From Telmatospirillum siberiense (lineage in GTDB: Bacteria > Pseudomonadota > Alphaproteobacteria > Rhodospirillales > Magnetospirillaceae), in the NCBI RefSeq assembly GCF_002845745.1, contig NZ_PIUM01000014.1, positions 62,001-126,000 on the forward strand: 64,000 bases of DNA, given 5' to 3'. A program made the translations under genes and the position numbers. Positions 47,778 to 58,961 of the stretch are shown here, in pieces (the first letter of the stretch is position 1; each line of letters begins with the position of its first letter). Below the pieces are notes generated by a model. The model was given only the letters and a program-made list of their open reading frames with translations. It did no database searches and was not told the origin of the DNA.

Positions 47778-49064
47778 ATGGCTTGGCCGGCAAAGACCGA
47801 AACATTCATGCTTTTCACCACGCTGCTGGATTCCATGGGATTCGGTTTGATCGGTCCCGTTCTTCCCCGGCTGGTCGAACAGATCACCGGCAATCCGCCC
47901 AGCGCCATCGGCCAGACATATGGACTGCTGAACGCGGCCTATGCCATGGCGGCGTTCCTCTGCGCGACCGGGCTGGGCCATCTGTCCGACCGCTTCGGGC
48001 GGCGACCGGTCATTCTTCTGGCCATCGGCGGCGGCCTGGTGAATTACGTGCTGTCGGCGCTTGCCGGTGATCTCGGGTTGCTTTTCCTGGCGAGGATCGC
48101 CGGTGGCGTTTGCGGCGCCAGCGCCGCGCCGGCGATCGCCTATATCGCCGACATCACCACGCCGGCCCGGCGGCCGCTGGTTTTCGGCTGGATGGGAGCG
48201 GCGTTCGGTCTTGGTTTCATTCTCGGACCGACGCTGGGCGGACTGCTCGGGGATATCGACCCGCGTCTGCCGTTCTGGACGGCGGCGGGCCTTTCGGCGG
48301 TGAATTTTCTCTACGGCTGGCTGTTCGTTCCCGAAAGCCTGCCACCGGAACGGCGAACGTCTTTCGACCTTAAGCGGGCCAATCCGTTGGCGCCGCTGTG
48401 GAGCCGATGCTACGCGCCGTTCGTCCGGAGTCTGCTCGTCGGGGTCTTTCTCTACGCGATCGGACAGGCGGCGATGCAGACGACCTGGGTGCTGTTCGTT
48501 CAGCAGCGGTTCGGCTGGACGGAGGGCGATATCGGTCTGTCCCTGGCGGCGTTCGGCGTCATTTGGATCACCGGCCAGGCCTGGGCGGCTCCGGCGATGA
48601 TCCGGCGCCTCGGCGAATCGGCGGCCCTGATCGTCGGGCAAATGGCGACGGTCGTCCTCTATCTGGCCTTCGGGCTGACCGAGCACGGCTGGCAACTCTA
48701 TGCGGTGATGCCCGTCGTTTCCGTCGCCGCGATGACCGGGCCGGCGGCGCGCAGTCTGCTGGCGCGCCAGGAGGGACGGGTGGGGCAGGGGGAGGTGCAA
48801 GGCGCCGTCACCGGCGTGACAAATCTCGCGGCGATTTTCGGACCAATGCTGGGGGCGTGGATCTTTCAATATTTCACCGGCGAGACGGCACCTGTGCAAA
48901 TTCCCGGCGCGGCCTTCTTTCTTGGGGGGCTTTTCGCCGTTCTGTCACTGCTTTGCGCCGTCCGTGCCCTGGCGTCCGGCGGCGCATCTTCGGCGGCTTC
49001 GGAGACGGTTCATCCGATGCCGCTCTCTTCCCGTGACGACTTGTTCCAACAAGGAGAGCCCTGA
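47778..49064 (+). CDS. MFS efflux transporter, TetA-like
   Basis: 428 residues with 12 predicted membrane helices. The first loop has GHLSDRFGRRPVILLAIGGG (MFS motif A), and helix 5 has LGFILGPTLGGLLGD (motif C, which marks drug:H+ antiporters). It resembles class A-G tetracycline exporters in the N-terminus (LFTTLLDSMGFGLIGPVLPR) but has no clear drug specificity. Lying between the glycosyltransferases and MbtH, it most likely moves the glycosylated NRPS product or an intermediate across the inner membrane. The C-terminal 30 residues are a hydrophilic tail. Confidence 0.9.
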   Translation: MAWPAKTETFMLFTTLLDSMGFGLIGPVLPRLVEQITGNPPSAIGQTYGLLNAAYAMAAFLCATGLGHLSDRFGRRPVILLAIGGGLVNYVLSALAGDLGLLFLARIAGGVCGASAAPAIAYIADITTPARRPLVFGWMGAAFGLGFILGPTLGGLLGDIDPRLPFWTAAGLSAVNFLYGWLFVPESLPPERRTSFDLKRANPLAPLWSRCYAPFVRSLLVGVFLYAIGQAAMQTTWVLFVQQRFGWTEGDIGLSLAAFGVIWITGQAWAAPAMIRRLGESAALIVGQMATVVLYLAFGLTEHGWQLYAVMPVVSVAAMTGPAARSLLARQEGRVGQGEVQGAVTGVTNLAAIFGPMLGAWIFQYFTGETAPVQIPGAAFFLGGLFAVLSLLCAVRALASGGASSAASETVHPMPLSSRDDLFQQGEP

Positions 49065-49065
49065 A

Positions 49066-49284
49066 ATGGCATTCGATGACGATAGCTCGCCCTTCTGCGT
49101 CATTATCAATGACGAAGAACAATATTCGCTCTGGCCGATTAGTCTCGCTTTGCCACCGGGATGGCGCGGTTGCTCCTTTTCCGGTTCGAAAGCGGAATGC
49201 CTGGCCTTCATCGATCATGTCTGGATGGACATGCGGTCCCTGAGCCTGCGCCGATCCGCCAACCTGTCCGCGCCCGCGCGCTGA
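49066..49284 (+). CDS. MbtH-like NRPS accessory protein
   Basis: 72 residues, the normal size for MbtH. The family motif is intact: SPFCVIINDEEQYSLWPISL and PPGWRGCSFSGSKAECLAFI, then DHVWMDMRSLSLRR, with the three conserved Trp-containing positions NDEEQYSLWP, GW and HVW. MbtH proteins bind adenylation domains and are often needed for their folding or activity. It starts two bases after the MFS stop, after AAGGAGAG. Its presence shows that the adenylation domain of the upstream NRPS is probably MbtH-dependent. Confidence 0.95.
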   Translation: MAFDDDSSPFCVIINDEEQYSLWPISLALPPGWRGCSFSGSKAECLAFIDHVWMDMRSLSLRRSANLSAPAR

Positions 49285-49295
49285 TTCCAAACATC

Positions 49296-49335
49296 GCCTC
49301 GCCCGCCCGCCGTTTTTTTGGGGAGCGGGCGAGGC
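49296..49335 (+). other. hairpin between mbtH and the RND genes
   Basis: Perfect 11-bp arms GCCTCGCCCGC (49296-49306) and GCGGGCGAGGC (49325-49335); the 18-base loop contains seven T. It starts 11 bases after the mbtH stop and could partly end the NRPS transcript, giving less RND pump mRNA than biosynthetic mRNA. Confidence 0.55.
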
Positions 49336-49366
49336 CACCGTTCAGCCAAATCGGGATGGAAAGAGC

Positions 49367-50593
49367 ATGAAGATCGAGCGTAACGAGGCGGACGGAGGGC
49401 TTCTTCCGATGACCGCCTGCCAGTCGCGGACGGGGCGTTCCGCCCTGCGCGCCCGCCTGATTTGGACATCGGTGGTTCTCCTGGCGCTGGCCGCCATGGT
49501 CTGGGGCGTCGTTCGGTCGCAAGGCGCGACGGAGGCGAAGGGGCCCGGAACCGCCGCCCCCGGGCCGGTTCCGGTGGTGGCCGCAACGGTCGGCAGGGGC
49601 GATATCGACATCGCGCTGGACGCATTGGGAACGGTGACGCCTTTGGCCACGGTGACGGTCAAGCCCCGAATAGCCGGACATCTGACCCAGGTGGCCTTCC
49701 GGGAAGGCCAGGTCGTCAAGGCGGGCGATCTCCTCGCCCAGATCGATCCCCGTCCCTACGAGCGGCAGTTGGAGCAGTATGAAGGGCAATTGAGCAAGGA
49801 CAAGGCTGCCTTGAAGGCGGCGGAAGTCGATCTGGAGCGCTACCGGACCCTGGTGGCGCAGGATTCCCTCGCCCGTCAGACGCAAGACACCCAGGAGGCG
49901 ACGGTGCAGCAGGATCGCGCAACCGTCGCCACCGATCAGGCGCAGGTCGACAATGCCAAACTCAATTTGATCTATTGCCGCATCGAGTCGCCGATCACCG
50001 GCCGGGCCGGCTTGCGGCAGGTCGATCCGGGCAACTACGTGCAGACCAGCGATACCGCCGGCATCGTCGTCATCACCCAGATGTCGCCGATCAGCGTGCT
50101 GTTCACCTTGGCGGAAGACGATCTGCCGGCGGTCATGGGCGAGTTGCGCAACGGCGCGAAGCTCGCCGTCACCGCCTACAACCGGAACAAGACCGCGCGC
50201 CTTGCCGTGGGCACGCTGACGACGGTCGACAATCAGGTCGACACCGGCACCGGCACCGTCAAGCTGCGGGCTCAGTTCGGCAACGAAGACGAAATGCTGT
50301 TTCCCAATCAGTTCGTCAATGTCCGGTTGCGGGTGAAGACGATGCGAGAGAGCACCCTGATACCCACCGCCGCGGTGCAGCGGGGCGCCCCCGGGACCTT
50401 CTCCTATCTGGTTGGAGCCGACAACAAGGTCAGCGTGCGTCACATCACGCTGGGTACGGCGTCGGGCGACCAGGTGGCGGTGCTGTCCGGTCTGCAGCCG
50501 GGAGACAAGGTGGTGGTGGACGGTGCCGACCGCTTGCGCGAGGGGACTTTGGTGAGCTTGGCTGCGGACGCGCAGCGTCATCAAGATCAATGA
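49367..50593 (+). CDS. mdtA: RND efflux periplasmic adaptor, MdtA-like
   Basis: 408 residues. One N-terminal membrane anchor ([19 protein letters not shown]) is followed by the barrel-sandwich lipoyl halves ([40 protein letters not shown]), a helical hairpin (about 140-200) and [20 protein letters not shown], then beta-barrel and membrane-proximal domains. This is the MdtA/MexA membrane-fusion family. It is followed by two RND pumps, the MdtABC layout in which the two pumps form a mixed trimer. The location after NRPS, MFS and MbtH suggests export of the glycosylated product. Confidence 0.92.
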   Translation: MKIERNEADGGLLPMTACQSRTGRSALRARLIWTSVVLLALAAMVWGVVRSQGATEAKGPGTAAPGPVPVVAATVGRGDIDIALDALGTVTPLATVTVKPRIAGHLTQVAFREGQVVKAGDLLAQIDPRPYERQLEQYEGQLSKDKAALKAAEVDLERYRTLVAQDSLARQTQDTQEATVQQDRATVATDQAQVDNAKLNLIYCRIESPITGRAGLRQVDPGNYVQTSDTAGIVVITQMSPISVLFTLAEDDLPAVMGELRNGAKLAVTAYNRNKTARLAVGTLTTVDNQVDTGTGTVKLRAQFGNEDEMLFPNQFVNVRLRVKTMRESTLIPTAAVQRGAPGTFSYLVGADNKVSVRHITLGTASGDQVAVLSGLQPGDKVVVDGADRLREGTLVSLAADAQRHQDQ

Positions 50594-50612
50594 CGGGGCG
50601 AAGAGACAGACC

Positions 50613-53600
50613 ATGAGCCCATCCCGCCCCTTCATCCTGCGCCCCGTGGCCACTTCCCTGCTGATGGCGGCGATTTTCCTGGTCGGGATTGCCGCTTTCC
50701 GCTTCCTGCCCCTGTCGGCCCTGCCCGAGGTGGATTACCCGACCATCCAGGTGCAGACCTTCTATCCCGGCGCCAGTCCGGAAGTGATGACCTCGGCGGT
50801 GACCGCGCCGCTCGAACGCCAATTCGGCCAGATGTCCAGCCTGACCCAGATGTCGTCCTCCAGTTCAGCCGGCGCGTCCGTCATCACCTTGCAGTTCGCC
50901 CTCAATTTGAATTTGGACATCGCCGAACAGGAAGTGCAGGCGGCGATCAATGCCGCCGGCAACCTGCTGCCGACCGATCTGCCGGCGCCGCCCATTTATG
51001 CCAAGGTCAATCCCGCCGACGCTCCCATCATGACGCTGGCGGTAACCTCCGGGACCGTTCCGCTGACCCAGGTCGAGGACCTGACCGATACCCGGATCGC
51101 GCAGAAGATCTCGCAATTGCCCGGCGTCGGACTCGTCGGCATCAGCGGCGGCCAGCGCCCCGCCGTGCGCATCCGGGTCAATCCCCAGGCGTTGGCGGCC
51201 TATGGGCTCAATATCGATGACCTCAGGACCACCATCTCCAACGCCAACGTCAACACGCCGAAAGGCAGTTTCGACGGGCCGGCGCGGGCCTTCTCCATCA
51301 ATGCCAATGATCAGTTGCGGGCGGCCGGGGACTACAACCGGATCATCGTCGCCTACAAGGACGGCGCGCCGGTATTGCTCTCCAATGTCGCATCGGCGGT
51401 GGACGGGGCGGAAAACAGCAAACTGGCCGCCTGGATGAACCGTGTTCCGGCGGTCATCGTCAACATCCAGCGTCAGCCGGGCGCCAATGTGATCCAGGTG
51501 GCGGACAGCATCAAGGCGTTGCTGCCGGATTTACGGACGGCCTTGCCGGCCGGCGTCGACGTCACCGTTCTGACCGATCGCACCAACACCATCCGCGCAT
51601 CGGTCTCCGACGTCGAATTCGAGTTGGGGCTGGCGGTGGTCCTGGTGGTCATGGTGATGTTCCTGTTTTTGCGCAACATCCCGGCGACCGTCATTCCCAG
51701 CCTGTCGGTGCCGCTGTCGCTGGTCGGGACGTTCGGCGTGATGTACCTGGCCGGTTTCTCGATCAACAACTTGTCCCTGATGGCGCTGACCATCGCCACC
51801 GGCTTCGTCGTCGACGACGCCATCGTGATGATCGAGAACATCTCGCGCTATATCGAACGGGGCGATCCGCCGTTGACGGCGGCGTTGAAGGGCGCCGAAC
51901 AGATCGGCTTCACCATCGTTTCGTTGACCGTCTCCCTGATCGCCGTGCTGATTCCGCTGCTGTTCATGGGCGATGTGGTGGGGCGCCTGTTTCGCGAATT
52001 CGCCATCACTCTCGCGGTGACCATCCTGATTTCGGCGGTGGTGTCGCTGACCCTGGTTCCGATGCTGTGCGCCAAATTGCTGCGCCGTCGCCGGCCCGGC
52101 GGGGAAACCGCCGTCAACCGGTGGGCGGGGCGCTGGTTCGACGATCTGATCGCCGCCTATGGGCGCGCGCTTCTCTGGGTGCTCGACCATGCCCGGCTGA
52201 CCCTGGCCGTCACCGCCGGAACGCTGGTGCTGACGGTGGCGTTGTACGTGGTCATTCCCAAGGGCTTCTTCCCGATTCAGGATACCGGGCTGATCCAGGG
52301 CGTTTCACAGGCCTCCCAGTCGATCTCCTTCGCGGCCATGGCGGAACGCCAGCAGGCCTTGGCGGCGGTGGTGCTGAATGATCCCGACGTCGAAAGCCTG
52401 TCGTCCTTCATCGGCGTCGACGGCACCAACACCACGGTCAACAGCGGCCGCTTGCTGATCAATCTGAAACCCAAAAGCCGGCGTTCGCTTTCCGCCGACG
52501 CCATCGCCCGCCGTTTGAAGACGGAAACCGCCGTCGTCCCCGGTATCGAGCTTTACATGCAGCCGGTGCAGGATCTGAGCATCGATGCGACGGTCAGCCG
52601 GACCCAGTACCAATTCGATCTCGTCGACACCAACCCGGCCGAACTGTCCCGGTGGGTGCCGCGACTGGTGGAACGGCTTTCCCGATCTCTCGAACTCGCC
52701 GACGTCACCAGCAACGCGCAGGACCGGGGGCTGGCCGCCTATGTCGAGATCGACCGCGACACGGCGGGGCGTTTCGGCATCACGCCGGCGACGGTGGACA
52801 ACGCCCTTTATGACGCCTTCGGACAGCGAATCGTCTCCACCATTTTCACCCAATCCAATCAATATCGGGTGATTCTGGAAAACGATCCGGCCTTGCAATC
52901 CGCCGAAGGCTCGTTGAAGCAGATCCATCTGCCGTCCTCCGCCAGCGGCCAGGTTCCACTGTCGGCCATCGCCACGGTGACGGAGCAAACCGTACCGCTG
53001 CAGATCAATCATCTGGGGCAGTTTCCCGCCACCAGCATCTCTTTCAACCTGGCCCCCAAGGCCTCGCTCGGCGCGGCGGTCTCGGCCATCCGCAAGGCCG
53101 AGACGGAGATCGGCATGCCGGCTTCGGTCATCACGCGGTTCCAGGGCGCCGCCCAGGCCTTTCAGTCGTCGCTCGACAACGAGGTCATGCTGATCCTGGC
53201 CGCCATCGTCACCATGTATATCGTTCTGGGCGTGCTCTACGAGAGCTACATCCACCCCATCACCATTCTGTCGACCCTGCCGTCGGCGGGGATCGGCGCC
53301 CTGCTGGCCCTGATCGCCTCGGGCGGCGACCTCGGCGTGATGGGCATCATCGGCATCATCCTGCTGATCGGCATCGTCAAGAAGAACGCCATCATGATGA
53401 TCGATTTCGCCCTCGATGCCGAACGCAACGAGGGCAAGACGCCGCGGGATGCCATATTCCAGGCCTGTCTGCTCCGCTTCCGCCCGATCCTGATGACCAC
53501 CATGGCCGCGATGTTGGGGGCCTTGCCCCTGATGCTGGGCAACGGGACCGGATCGGAACTGCGTCATCCGCTGGGGATCAGCATCGTCGGCGGGCTGTTT

Positions 53601-53723
53601 CTCAGCCAGATGCTGACCCTGTTCACCACGCCGGTGATCTATCTCGCGTTCGACCGGCTGGCCGAGCGTTTCCGTCGTCGGCGGGCGGCCGGCGAGGATC
53701 TGCTGGAAGGCGACCTTCCATGA
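50613..53723 (+). CDS. mdtB: RND multidrug efflux transporter, MdtB-like
   Basis: 1036 residues with the RND two-fold repeat of 12 membrane helices and two large periplasmic loops. The N-terminus [20 protein letters not shown] and [19 protein letters not shown] fit MdtB. The proton-relay helix 4 carries [20 protein letters not shown] with the paired Asp. The second half has [20 protein letters not shown] and [20 protein letters not shown]. Length is normal for the family (about 1040). It overlaps the next RND gene by four bases. No outer-membrane channel gene is in the window, so a TolC-like protein must come from elsewhere. Confidence 0.94.
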   Translation: MSPSRPFILRPVATSLLMAAIFLVGIAAFRFLPLSALPEVDYPTIQVQTFYPGASPEVMTSAVTAPLERQFGQMSSLTQMSSSSSAGASVITLQFALNLNLDIAEQEVQAAINAAGNLLPTDLPAPPIYAKVNPADAPIMTLAVTSGTVPLTQVEDLTDTRIAQKISQLPGVGLVGISGGQRPAVRIRVNPQALAAYGLNIDDLRTTISNANVNTPKGSFDGPARAFSINANDQLRAAGDYNRIIVAYKDGAPVLLSNVASAVDGAENSKLAAWMNRVPAVIVNIQRQPGANVIQVADSIKALLPDLRTALPAGVDVTVLTDRTNTIRASVSDVEFELGLAVVLVVMVMFLFLRNIPATVIPSLSVPLSLVGTFGVMYLAGFSINNLSLMALTIATGFVVDDAIVMIENISRYIERGDPPLTAALKGAEQIGFTIVSLTVSLIAVLIPLLFMGDVVGRLFREFAITLAVTILISAVVSLTLVPMLCAKLLRRRRPGGETAVNRWAGRWFDDLIAAYGRALLWVLDHARLTLAVTAGTLVLTVALYVVIPKGFFPIQDTGLIQGVSQASQSISFAAMAERQQALAAVVLNDPDVESLSSFIGVDGTNTTVNSGRLLINLKPKSRRSLSADAIARRLKTETAVVPGIELYMQPVQDLSIDATVSRTQYQFDLVDTNPAELSRWVPRLVERLSRSLELADVTSNAQDRGLAAYVEIDRDTAGRFGITPATVDNALYDAFGQRIVSTIFTQSNQYRVILENDPALQSAEGSLKQIHLPSSASGQVPLSAIATVTEQTVPLQINHLGQFPATSISFNLAPKASLGAAVSAIRKAETEIGMPASVITRFQGAAQAFQSSLDNEVMLILAAIVTMYIVLGVLYESYIHPITILSTLPSAGIGALLALIASGGDLGVMGIIGIILLIGIVKKNAIMMIDFALDAERNEGKTPRDAIFQACLLRFRPILMTTMAAMLGALPLMLGNGTGSELRHPLGISIVGGLFLSQMLTLFTTPVIYLAFDRLAERFRRRRAAGEDLLEGDLP

Positions 53724-56700
53724 ATCCGGTGGCATTTTTCGTCGGACGCCCGGTGGCGACCACTCTGCTGACCGCCGGCATCGCCCTTGCCGGCATGGTC
53801 AGCTATTTCTTCCTGCCGGTGGCGCCGTTGCCGCAGGTCGATATCCCCACCATCGTCGTCTACGCCTATGTTCCCGGCGCCAGCGCGGAAACCATGGCGG
53901 CAACGGTGGCGACACCGTTGGAACGGCATCTGGGGCGGATCGCCGATGTCGACGACATGAGTTCGCAAAGCAATGTCGGTTCGACCAACGTCATCTTGCC
54001 CTTCGGCCTGTCGCGCAGCATCGACGGCGCCGCCCGCGACGTTCAGGCCGCCATCAACGCGGCGCGCGCCGATCTGCCGGGCAGCCTCAAAAGCAATCCC
54101 GGTTATTGGAAGATCAGCCCGACCGATATTCCGATCCTGCTGCTGTCTCTCGATTCCGCCACCCTGACGCCGGAGCAGCTGTTTGATTCGGCGGCGAGCG
54201 TCATCCAGCAGAAACTGTCGCAGGTGGAGGGCGTCGGGCAGGTCAAGGTCGCCGGCAGCGCCCTGCCGGCGGTGCGCGTCGAGCTCAATCCGCATGCCCT
54301 GTTCAAATATGGCATCGGCGTCGAGGATATCCGCGCGGCTCTGGCCTCGGCCAACGCCAATGCTCCGAAAGGCGCCTTGGAGGACGGCCGCCGACGGCTG
54401 CAGATCTACACCAACGACCAGGCAAGGACGGCGGCCGAATACCGCTCGCTGATCGTCGCCTTCCGGTCGGGCCGGGCCGTTCGTCTCAGTGATGTCGCCG
54501 AGGTGCTCGATTCGGTCGAGGATCTGCGGAACATGGGACTGACCAACGGACAGCGGGCGGTGGTTATTCAGGTCAACCGGCAACCGGGGGCGAACATCAT
54601 CGCCACCGCCGATCGCGTCAAGGCCGCCCTGCCGGAGTTGCGGGCCTCCCTGCCGGCCGATGTCTCCATGGACATCGTGCTCGATCTGACCACCACCATC
54701 CGGGCGTCGGTCGACGAGGTGCAGAAGACGCTGCTGATTTCCCTCGGGCTGGTGATTCTGGTGGTATTCGTTTTCCTGGGCGATGCCCGCGCGGCGCTGA
54801 TTCCAGCCGTCGCGGTGCCGGTGTCGATCGTCGGCACCTTCGCCGTCATGCGGTTGCTGGATTACAGCCTCAACAATCTGACCTTGATCGCCTTGACCGT
54901 CAGCACCGGTTTCGTCGTCGACGACGCCGTCGTGGTGCTGGAGAACGTCATCCGCCACATGGAAGGCGGCATGACGCGGCGTCGGGCGGCGTTGCAGGGG
55001 GCTAGGGAAGTCGCCTTCACCGTTCTCTCCATGAGCCTGTCCCTGATCGCGGTGTTCATCCCGATTCTGTTCATGGGCGGGCTCGCCGGACGGTTTCTCA
55101 ATTCCTTCTCGATAACCCTGTCCGCCGCCATTCTGATGTCCCTTGTCATTTCCCTGACCACGACGCCGATGATGTGCGCGACGCTGTTGCGGACGCGCTC
55201 CGCGCCCGGCCGGTCCCGCCTGGCGCGGGCGAACGGACGTCTGTTCGAGCGATTGAGCGACGGTTACGCCCGCAGTCTGTCGCTGGCGCTCCGCCATCCC
55301 GGAGCGACCATGCTGCTGCTGCTCGCCACCGTCGGCCTCAATTTCTATCTCTATGCGATCGTTCCCAAAGGCTTCATTCCGCAACAGGATACCGGATCGC
55401 TGACCGGCGGCATCAAGGGTGACCAGTCGATTTCCTTCCAGGCGATGAGCGGGAAGCTGAAAGCGTTCCAGGATATCGTGCGCGGCGATCCCGACGTTGC
55501 CGCGGTCGTCGGTTTCACCGGCGGTGGGACCGCCGGCAATGCGGGAAAGATCTGGGTGAGCCTGAAGCCGCTGGCCGAGCGTTCAGCCACCGCCGACGCC
55601 ATTATCGCCCGCCTTCGACCGCAATTCGATCAGGTCGCCGGGGCATCCCTTTATCTGCAATCCAATCAGCTGGTTGGTGGCGGCGGCGTGGGGGGCAACG
55701 CGCAATATCAGTATTCGCTGCTGGCCGACGATATGGGCGTTCTCAAGATCTGGACGGATCGCCTCGCCGACGCCATGCGCGCGGTGCCGTTTCTCGCCGA
55801 CGTCACCACCGATCTGGACAATGGCGGACTGCAGGCGGATTTGGAAATCGATCGGGCCACCGCCGCCAGGCTCGGCCTGCAGATGTCGCAGATCGACGAC
55901 ACCCTTTACGACGCCTTCGGTCAGCGCCAGGTGTCGACGATCTTCAACCCCTTGAACCAGTATCATGTGGTCATGGAGGTGGCGCCGCAATATTGGCAGG
56001 ATCCGAAAACGCTGAGCGAAATCTTCATCAGCACTTCGGCCGGCGCGGTCAGCGGCACCGACGCCACCAACGCCCTGGCGGGCACGACGGGGTCGACGAA
56101 GACGCAGGCGCAGGTGACGGCCGACGGCGCCCGCAACCGCGCCACCAACGCCATCGGCAGCGTCGGCCGGACCTCGGCGTCCACCGGAAGCGCCGTCAGC
56201 ACCTCCGCCGAGACCATGATTCCCTTGTCCGCCATCGCCCATTTCGGGCAGAGCAAGACGCCGCTGTCGGTCAATCACCGTGGTCACTACGCGTCCGCCA
56301 CGGTTTCCTTCAATCTGACCGAGGGCAAGTCCCTGAGCGACGCCACGGCGGCCATCGAGGAAATCCGCCGGCAGATCCATATACCGGAGACGGTGCGCGG
56401 CGAATTCGCCGGGACGGCGAAATATTTCCAGCAAGGCAAAAGCGCCACGCCGATCCTGATCCTGGCGGCATTGGCGAGCATCTACATTGTGCTGGGGATC
56501 CTCTATGAAAGCTATATCCACCCCATCACCATCCTGTCGACCCTGCCGTCGGCCGGCATCGGCGCCTTGTTGGCGCTGCTCGTCTTCCATATCGAATTTT
56601 CCATGGTCGCCATGATCGGCGTCCTGTTGCTGATCGGCGTCGTCAAGAAGAACGCCATCATGATGATCGATTTCGCTCTCGAGGCGGAACGGAGCCGCGG

Positions 56701-56974
56701 GCTTTCCAGCCGCGATGCCATTTACCAGGCCTGTCTGATGCGTTTCCGCCCCATCATGATGACCACCATGGTCGCCCTGTTCGGCGCCTTGCCCCTGGCG
56801 CTCGGCAAAGGCGACGGCGCGGAGCTGCGCCAGCCGTTGGGCATCAGCATCATCGGCGGCCTGGTGGTCAGTCAGATCCTCACCCTTTACACGACGCCGG
56901 TGATTTATATGGCGCTCGACCGGTGGTCGCGGCGGCGCCCGGCCATCGCCATGAACACGGACCCCCTTCGATGA
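53720..56974 (+). CDS. mdtC: RND multidrug efflux transporter, MdtC-like, with insertion
   Basis: 1084 residues, about 50-60 longer than MdtC. The RND features are intact: [60 protein letters not shown] (paired Asp), [20 protein letters not shown] and [20 protein letters not shown]. The extra length is a low-complexity Ala/Thr/Ser/Gly insert at about residues 770-830 in the second periplasmic loop, just before [20 protein letters not shown]. It probably pairs with MdtB in one trimer. The gene ends 66 bp before a convergent gene. Confidence 0.93.
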   Translation: MNPVAFFVGRPVATTLLTAGIALAGMVSYFFLPVAPLPQVDIPTIVVYAYVPGASAETMAATVATPLERHLGRIADVDDMSSQSNVGSTNVILPFGLSRSIDGAARDVQAAINAARADLPGSLKSNPGYWKISPTDIPILLLSLDSATLTPEQLFDSAASVIQQKLSQVEGVGQVKVAGSALPAVRVELNPHALFKYGIGVEDIRAALASANANAPKGALEDGRRRLQIYTNDQARTAAEYRSLIVAFRSGRAVRLSDVAEVLDSVEDLRNMGLTNGQRAVVIQVNRQPGANIIATADRVKAALPELRASLPADVSMDIVLDLTTTIRASVDEVQKTLLISLGLVILVVFVFLGDARAALIPAVAVPVSIVGTFAVMRLLDYSLNNLTLIALTVSTGFVVDDAVVVLENVIRHMEGGMTRRRAALQGAREVAFTVLSMSLSLIAVFIPILFMGGLAGRFLNSFSITLSAAILMSLVISLTTTPMMCATLLRTRSAPGRSRLARANGRLFERLSDGYARSLSLALRHPGATMLLLLATVGLNFYLYAIVPKGFIPQQDTGSLTGGIKGDQSISFQAMSGKLKAFQDIVRGDPDVAAVVGFTGGGTAGNAGKIWVSLKPLAERSATADAIIARLRPQFDQVAGASLYLQSNQLVGGGGVGGNAQYQYSLLADDMGVLKIWTDRLADAMRAVPFLADVTTDLDNGGLQADLEIDRATAARLGLQMSQIDDTLYDAFGQRQVSTIFNPLNQYHVVMEVAPQYWQDPKTLSEIFISTSAGAVSGTDATNALAGTTGSTKTQAQVTADGARNRATNAIGSVGRTSASTGSAVSTSAETMIPLSAIAHFGQSKTPLSVNHRGHYASATVSFNLTEGKSLSDATAAIEEIRRQIHIPETVRGEFAGTAKYFQQGKSATPILILAALASIYIVLGILYESYIHPITILSTLPSAGIGALLALLVFHIEFSMVAMIGVLLLIGVVKKNAIMMIDFALEAERSRGLSSRDAIYQACLMRFRPIMMTTMVALFGALPLALGKGDGAELRQPLGISIIGGLVVSQILTLYTTPVIYMALDRWSRRRPAIAMNTDPLR

Positions 56975-57040
56975 GAGCACTCGTTTTCTCAGGCTTGCCG
57001 AACCGATGCGGACCGCCGCCGTTGGCAAGGACGGCGGCGA

Positions 57041-57082
57041 CTAGGGCCGGGTGGGTGAGACTTCGCACGCACCCGGCCCTAG
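57041..57082. terminator. hairpin at the convergent end of mdtC and the quinone reductase gene
   Basis: 17-bp arms (57041-57057 and 57066-57082; outer part CTAGGGCCGGGTG) pair with one mismatch around an 8-base loop. The repeat overlaps the last codons of the minus-strand gene and lies 66 bp after mdtC, so it can serve both. Confidence 0.65.
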
Positions 57083-57907
57083 AACCTCATCTATAATCGG
57101 TCGCGCCTTATCGAGGACTTCGGCATTCCGCGCGAGGTGATGGCCAAAGCCGGTCGCATTCGGATCGCCCAGCCCGGAGCGGAGTTGCATGCTCGGGATC
57201 AGATAATCGCCGCCATTCTGACGGCGATAGGGGATGGGCGGCGTGGTCGCGAGCGTCCGCATCCTCTCCCGCAGGCGGTCGGCCACGGACTCGAAGCCTG
57301 CCTGATCAAGGCGATCGACTCTGTAGGCCACGAATGGCGGAAGCACGTCATATCCCGGATAAAAAAGAATCCCGTGATTTATCGGGAAGAGCAGGTCGTC
57401 GATCGGCCCATTGATCCCGCGAGCGGAATAATGCTCTTCCCAGCCGCCGGTGGTTACGATCAGCATGGCGCGTTTTCCCGCGAGGGTTCCCTCACCAAAG
57501 CGGTCACCCCAACGCTTGTCGTTATGTTCGCCGACGCCGTATGCGAATCCATAGGCGTAAACCCGATCGACCCAGCCCTTGAGGATTGCCGGCATGGCAT
57601 ACCACCAGAGGGGAAATTGGAGGATCAGCACATCGGCCCACAGAAGTTTTTCCTGCTCGGCCTTGACGTCTTGCGTCAGCGCGTTGGCGGAGAACGCCTC
57701 GCCGGAGGCGGCCGCCACTTTCAGCCGGCTATCCGGTGTCAACGAGGGAAAATCGGCGCGATCGACTTCCGACTTCCAGCGCATGGCGTAGAGGTCGGAC
57801 ACCCGCACCTCGTGGCCTTGGGTTCCGAGTTCCTTGACGGCGGCGTCGCGGAGCGCGCCGTTGAGCGAACGCGGTTCCGGATGGGCAAAAACAAGCAGGA
57901 CTTTCAT
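57041..57907 (-). CDS. NAD(P)H:quinone oxidoreductase, flavodoxin-like (MdaB/NQO type)
   Basis: 288 residues. It opens MKVLLVFAHPEPRSLNGALR, the FMN/FAD phosphate-binding loop of the flavodoxin-like quinone reductases. LQFPLWWYAMPAILKGWVDR is the classic active-site and flavin-ring motif, and GKRAMLIVTTGGWEEHYSAR and HGILFYPGYDVLPPFVAY follow. It reduces quinones in two-electron steps, protecting against redox cycling. It is divergent from the LysR gene at 58005, with an inverted repeat between them, so it is likely to be induced by quinones or electrophiles. The C-terminal extension of about 60 residues is longer than in small MdaB proteins. Confidence 0.9.
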   Translation of the reverse strand: MKVLLVFAHPEPRSLNGALRDAAVKELGTQGHEVRVSDLYAMRWKSEVDRADFPSLTPDSRLKVAAASGEAFSANALTQDVKAEQEKLLWADVLILQFPLWWYAMPAILKGWVDRVYAYGFAYGVGEHNDKRWGDRFGEGTLAGKRAMLIVTTGGWEEHYSARGINGPIDDLLFPINHGILFYPGYDVLPPFVAYRVDRLDQAGFESVADRLRERMRTLATTPPIPYRRQNGGDYLIPSMQLRSGLGDPNATGFGHHLARNAEVLDKARPIIDEVLGPGACEVSPTRP

Positions 57908-57970
57908 GGGACGGCGATCCGAAGTTGGAAAATCGATTCCGAGAGCATAGACAGCGCGGAGTTGGTCCAC

Positions 57971-57987
57971 TACATGTTGGTAATGTA
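57971..57987. promoter_or_regulatory. candidate LysR box between the quinone reductase and lysR genes
   Basis: TACAT-GTTGGTA-ATGTA is a 17-bp inverted repeat in the 97-bp gap between the two divergent starts, 18 bp before the LysR start codon. It fits the T-N11-A pattern (T at 57975, A at 57987). Confidence 0.5.
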
Positions 57988-58004
57988 TAAGATTATGCCG
58001 ATTT

Positions 58005-58961
58005 ATGGATAAGTCGGACGTCACGTTTGAGCGCCTGCACACCTTCGTTCGCGTCGCCGAACGCGGGAACCTGTCGGCGGTCGCGCGCGAACTCGGCGTC
58101 GGTCAGTCGACGGTCACGCGGCATTTGCGAGAGCTTGAGGACGCCCTCGGCGTGCCTTTGCTCAGCCGGACCACCCGGCGTGTCACGCTGACCGATGAAG
58201 GCCGTCGCTATTATGCCAACAGCGTCCAGATCCTGCGCCTTGTGGAGCTGGCCGGCGATGAGGCGCGGAGTACGCGCGGAGCGCCCGCCGGCACGATCCG
58301 GATATCCTGCACGGCGGCTTTCGGGGTCATGCATGTCAGCCGGATGATCTTCGCATTCCAGGACCGCTATCCCGATATCGAGGTTGATCTCGGTCTCACC
58401 GACGAGTTCGTCGATCTTGTCCGGAATGGCGTCGATATCGCGCTTCGCCTGGGGCCGCTTACCGACAGTTCCATGAAACTGCGGGCTCTCGGCCGGTCCC
58501 GGCGGTTGCTGGTGGCGGCACCGGACTATCTGGCGGCGCGGGGGGCGCCGGTTGTTCCGCAGGACTTGTCCGGCCTTGAAGGCATTCGGATGTCGAACGT
58601 GGCGGGGAGCGACGTGCTCGCCTTGCGGGGCCCGCAAGGCGAGCACTATTCCGTCCCCTTCGGAGGACGTCTTCGGGTTGATCACGGGCTGGCCGCGCGC
58701 GCGGCCCTGGTCGCCGGGCGCGGCATCGCGCCCACCCACCACTGGCTGGTCGACGATTTATTGGCCACCGGCCGGCTAATACCGATCCTGCCGGATTATT
58801 CGTTGCCGTCGGTGCCGCTGAACATGCTGATCGTTCCCGAACGCGCCGGCATTGCCAGGGTTCGGCTGCTGGTCGACTTCCTCGCCGAGCAGATTGGCCG
58901 CATCCCGGGGATCGCGCGGCCGGGGCTTGCTATTCCCACTACGGCCCCTGCGGCGCCGTGA
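58005..58961 (+). CDS. LysR-family transcriptional regulator
   Basis: 318 residues. The helix-turn-helix is RLHTFVRVAERGNLSAVARE followed by LGVGQSTVTRHLRELEDALG and PLLSRTTRRVTLTDEG. The effector domain (about 95-300) begins GTIRISCTAAFGVMHVSRMI and includes DIEVDLGLTDEFVDLVRNGV and DIALRLGPLTDSSMKLRALG, typical of the CrgA/DmlR-like subgroup often placed beside quinone reductases. It is divergent from the quinone reductase gene and is its likely regulator. The 3' end overlaps the convergent DMT transporter gene by 23 bp. Confidence 0.93.
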   Translation: MDKSDVTFERLHTFVRVAERGNLSAVARELGVGQSTVTRHLRELEDALGVPLLSRTTRRVTLTDEGRRYYANSVQILRLVELAGDEARSTRGAPAGTIRISCTAAFGVMHVSRMIFAFQDRYPDIEVDLGLTDEFVDLVRNGVDIALRLGPLTDSSMKLRALGRSRRLLVAAPDYLAARGAPVVPQDLSGLEGIRMSNVAGSDVLALRGPQGEHYSVPFGGRLRVDHGLAARAALVAGRGIAPTHHWLVDDLLATGRLIPILPDYSLPSVPLNMLIVPERAGIARVRLLVDFLAEQIGRIPGIARPGLAIPTTAPAAP

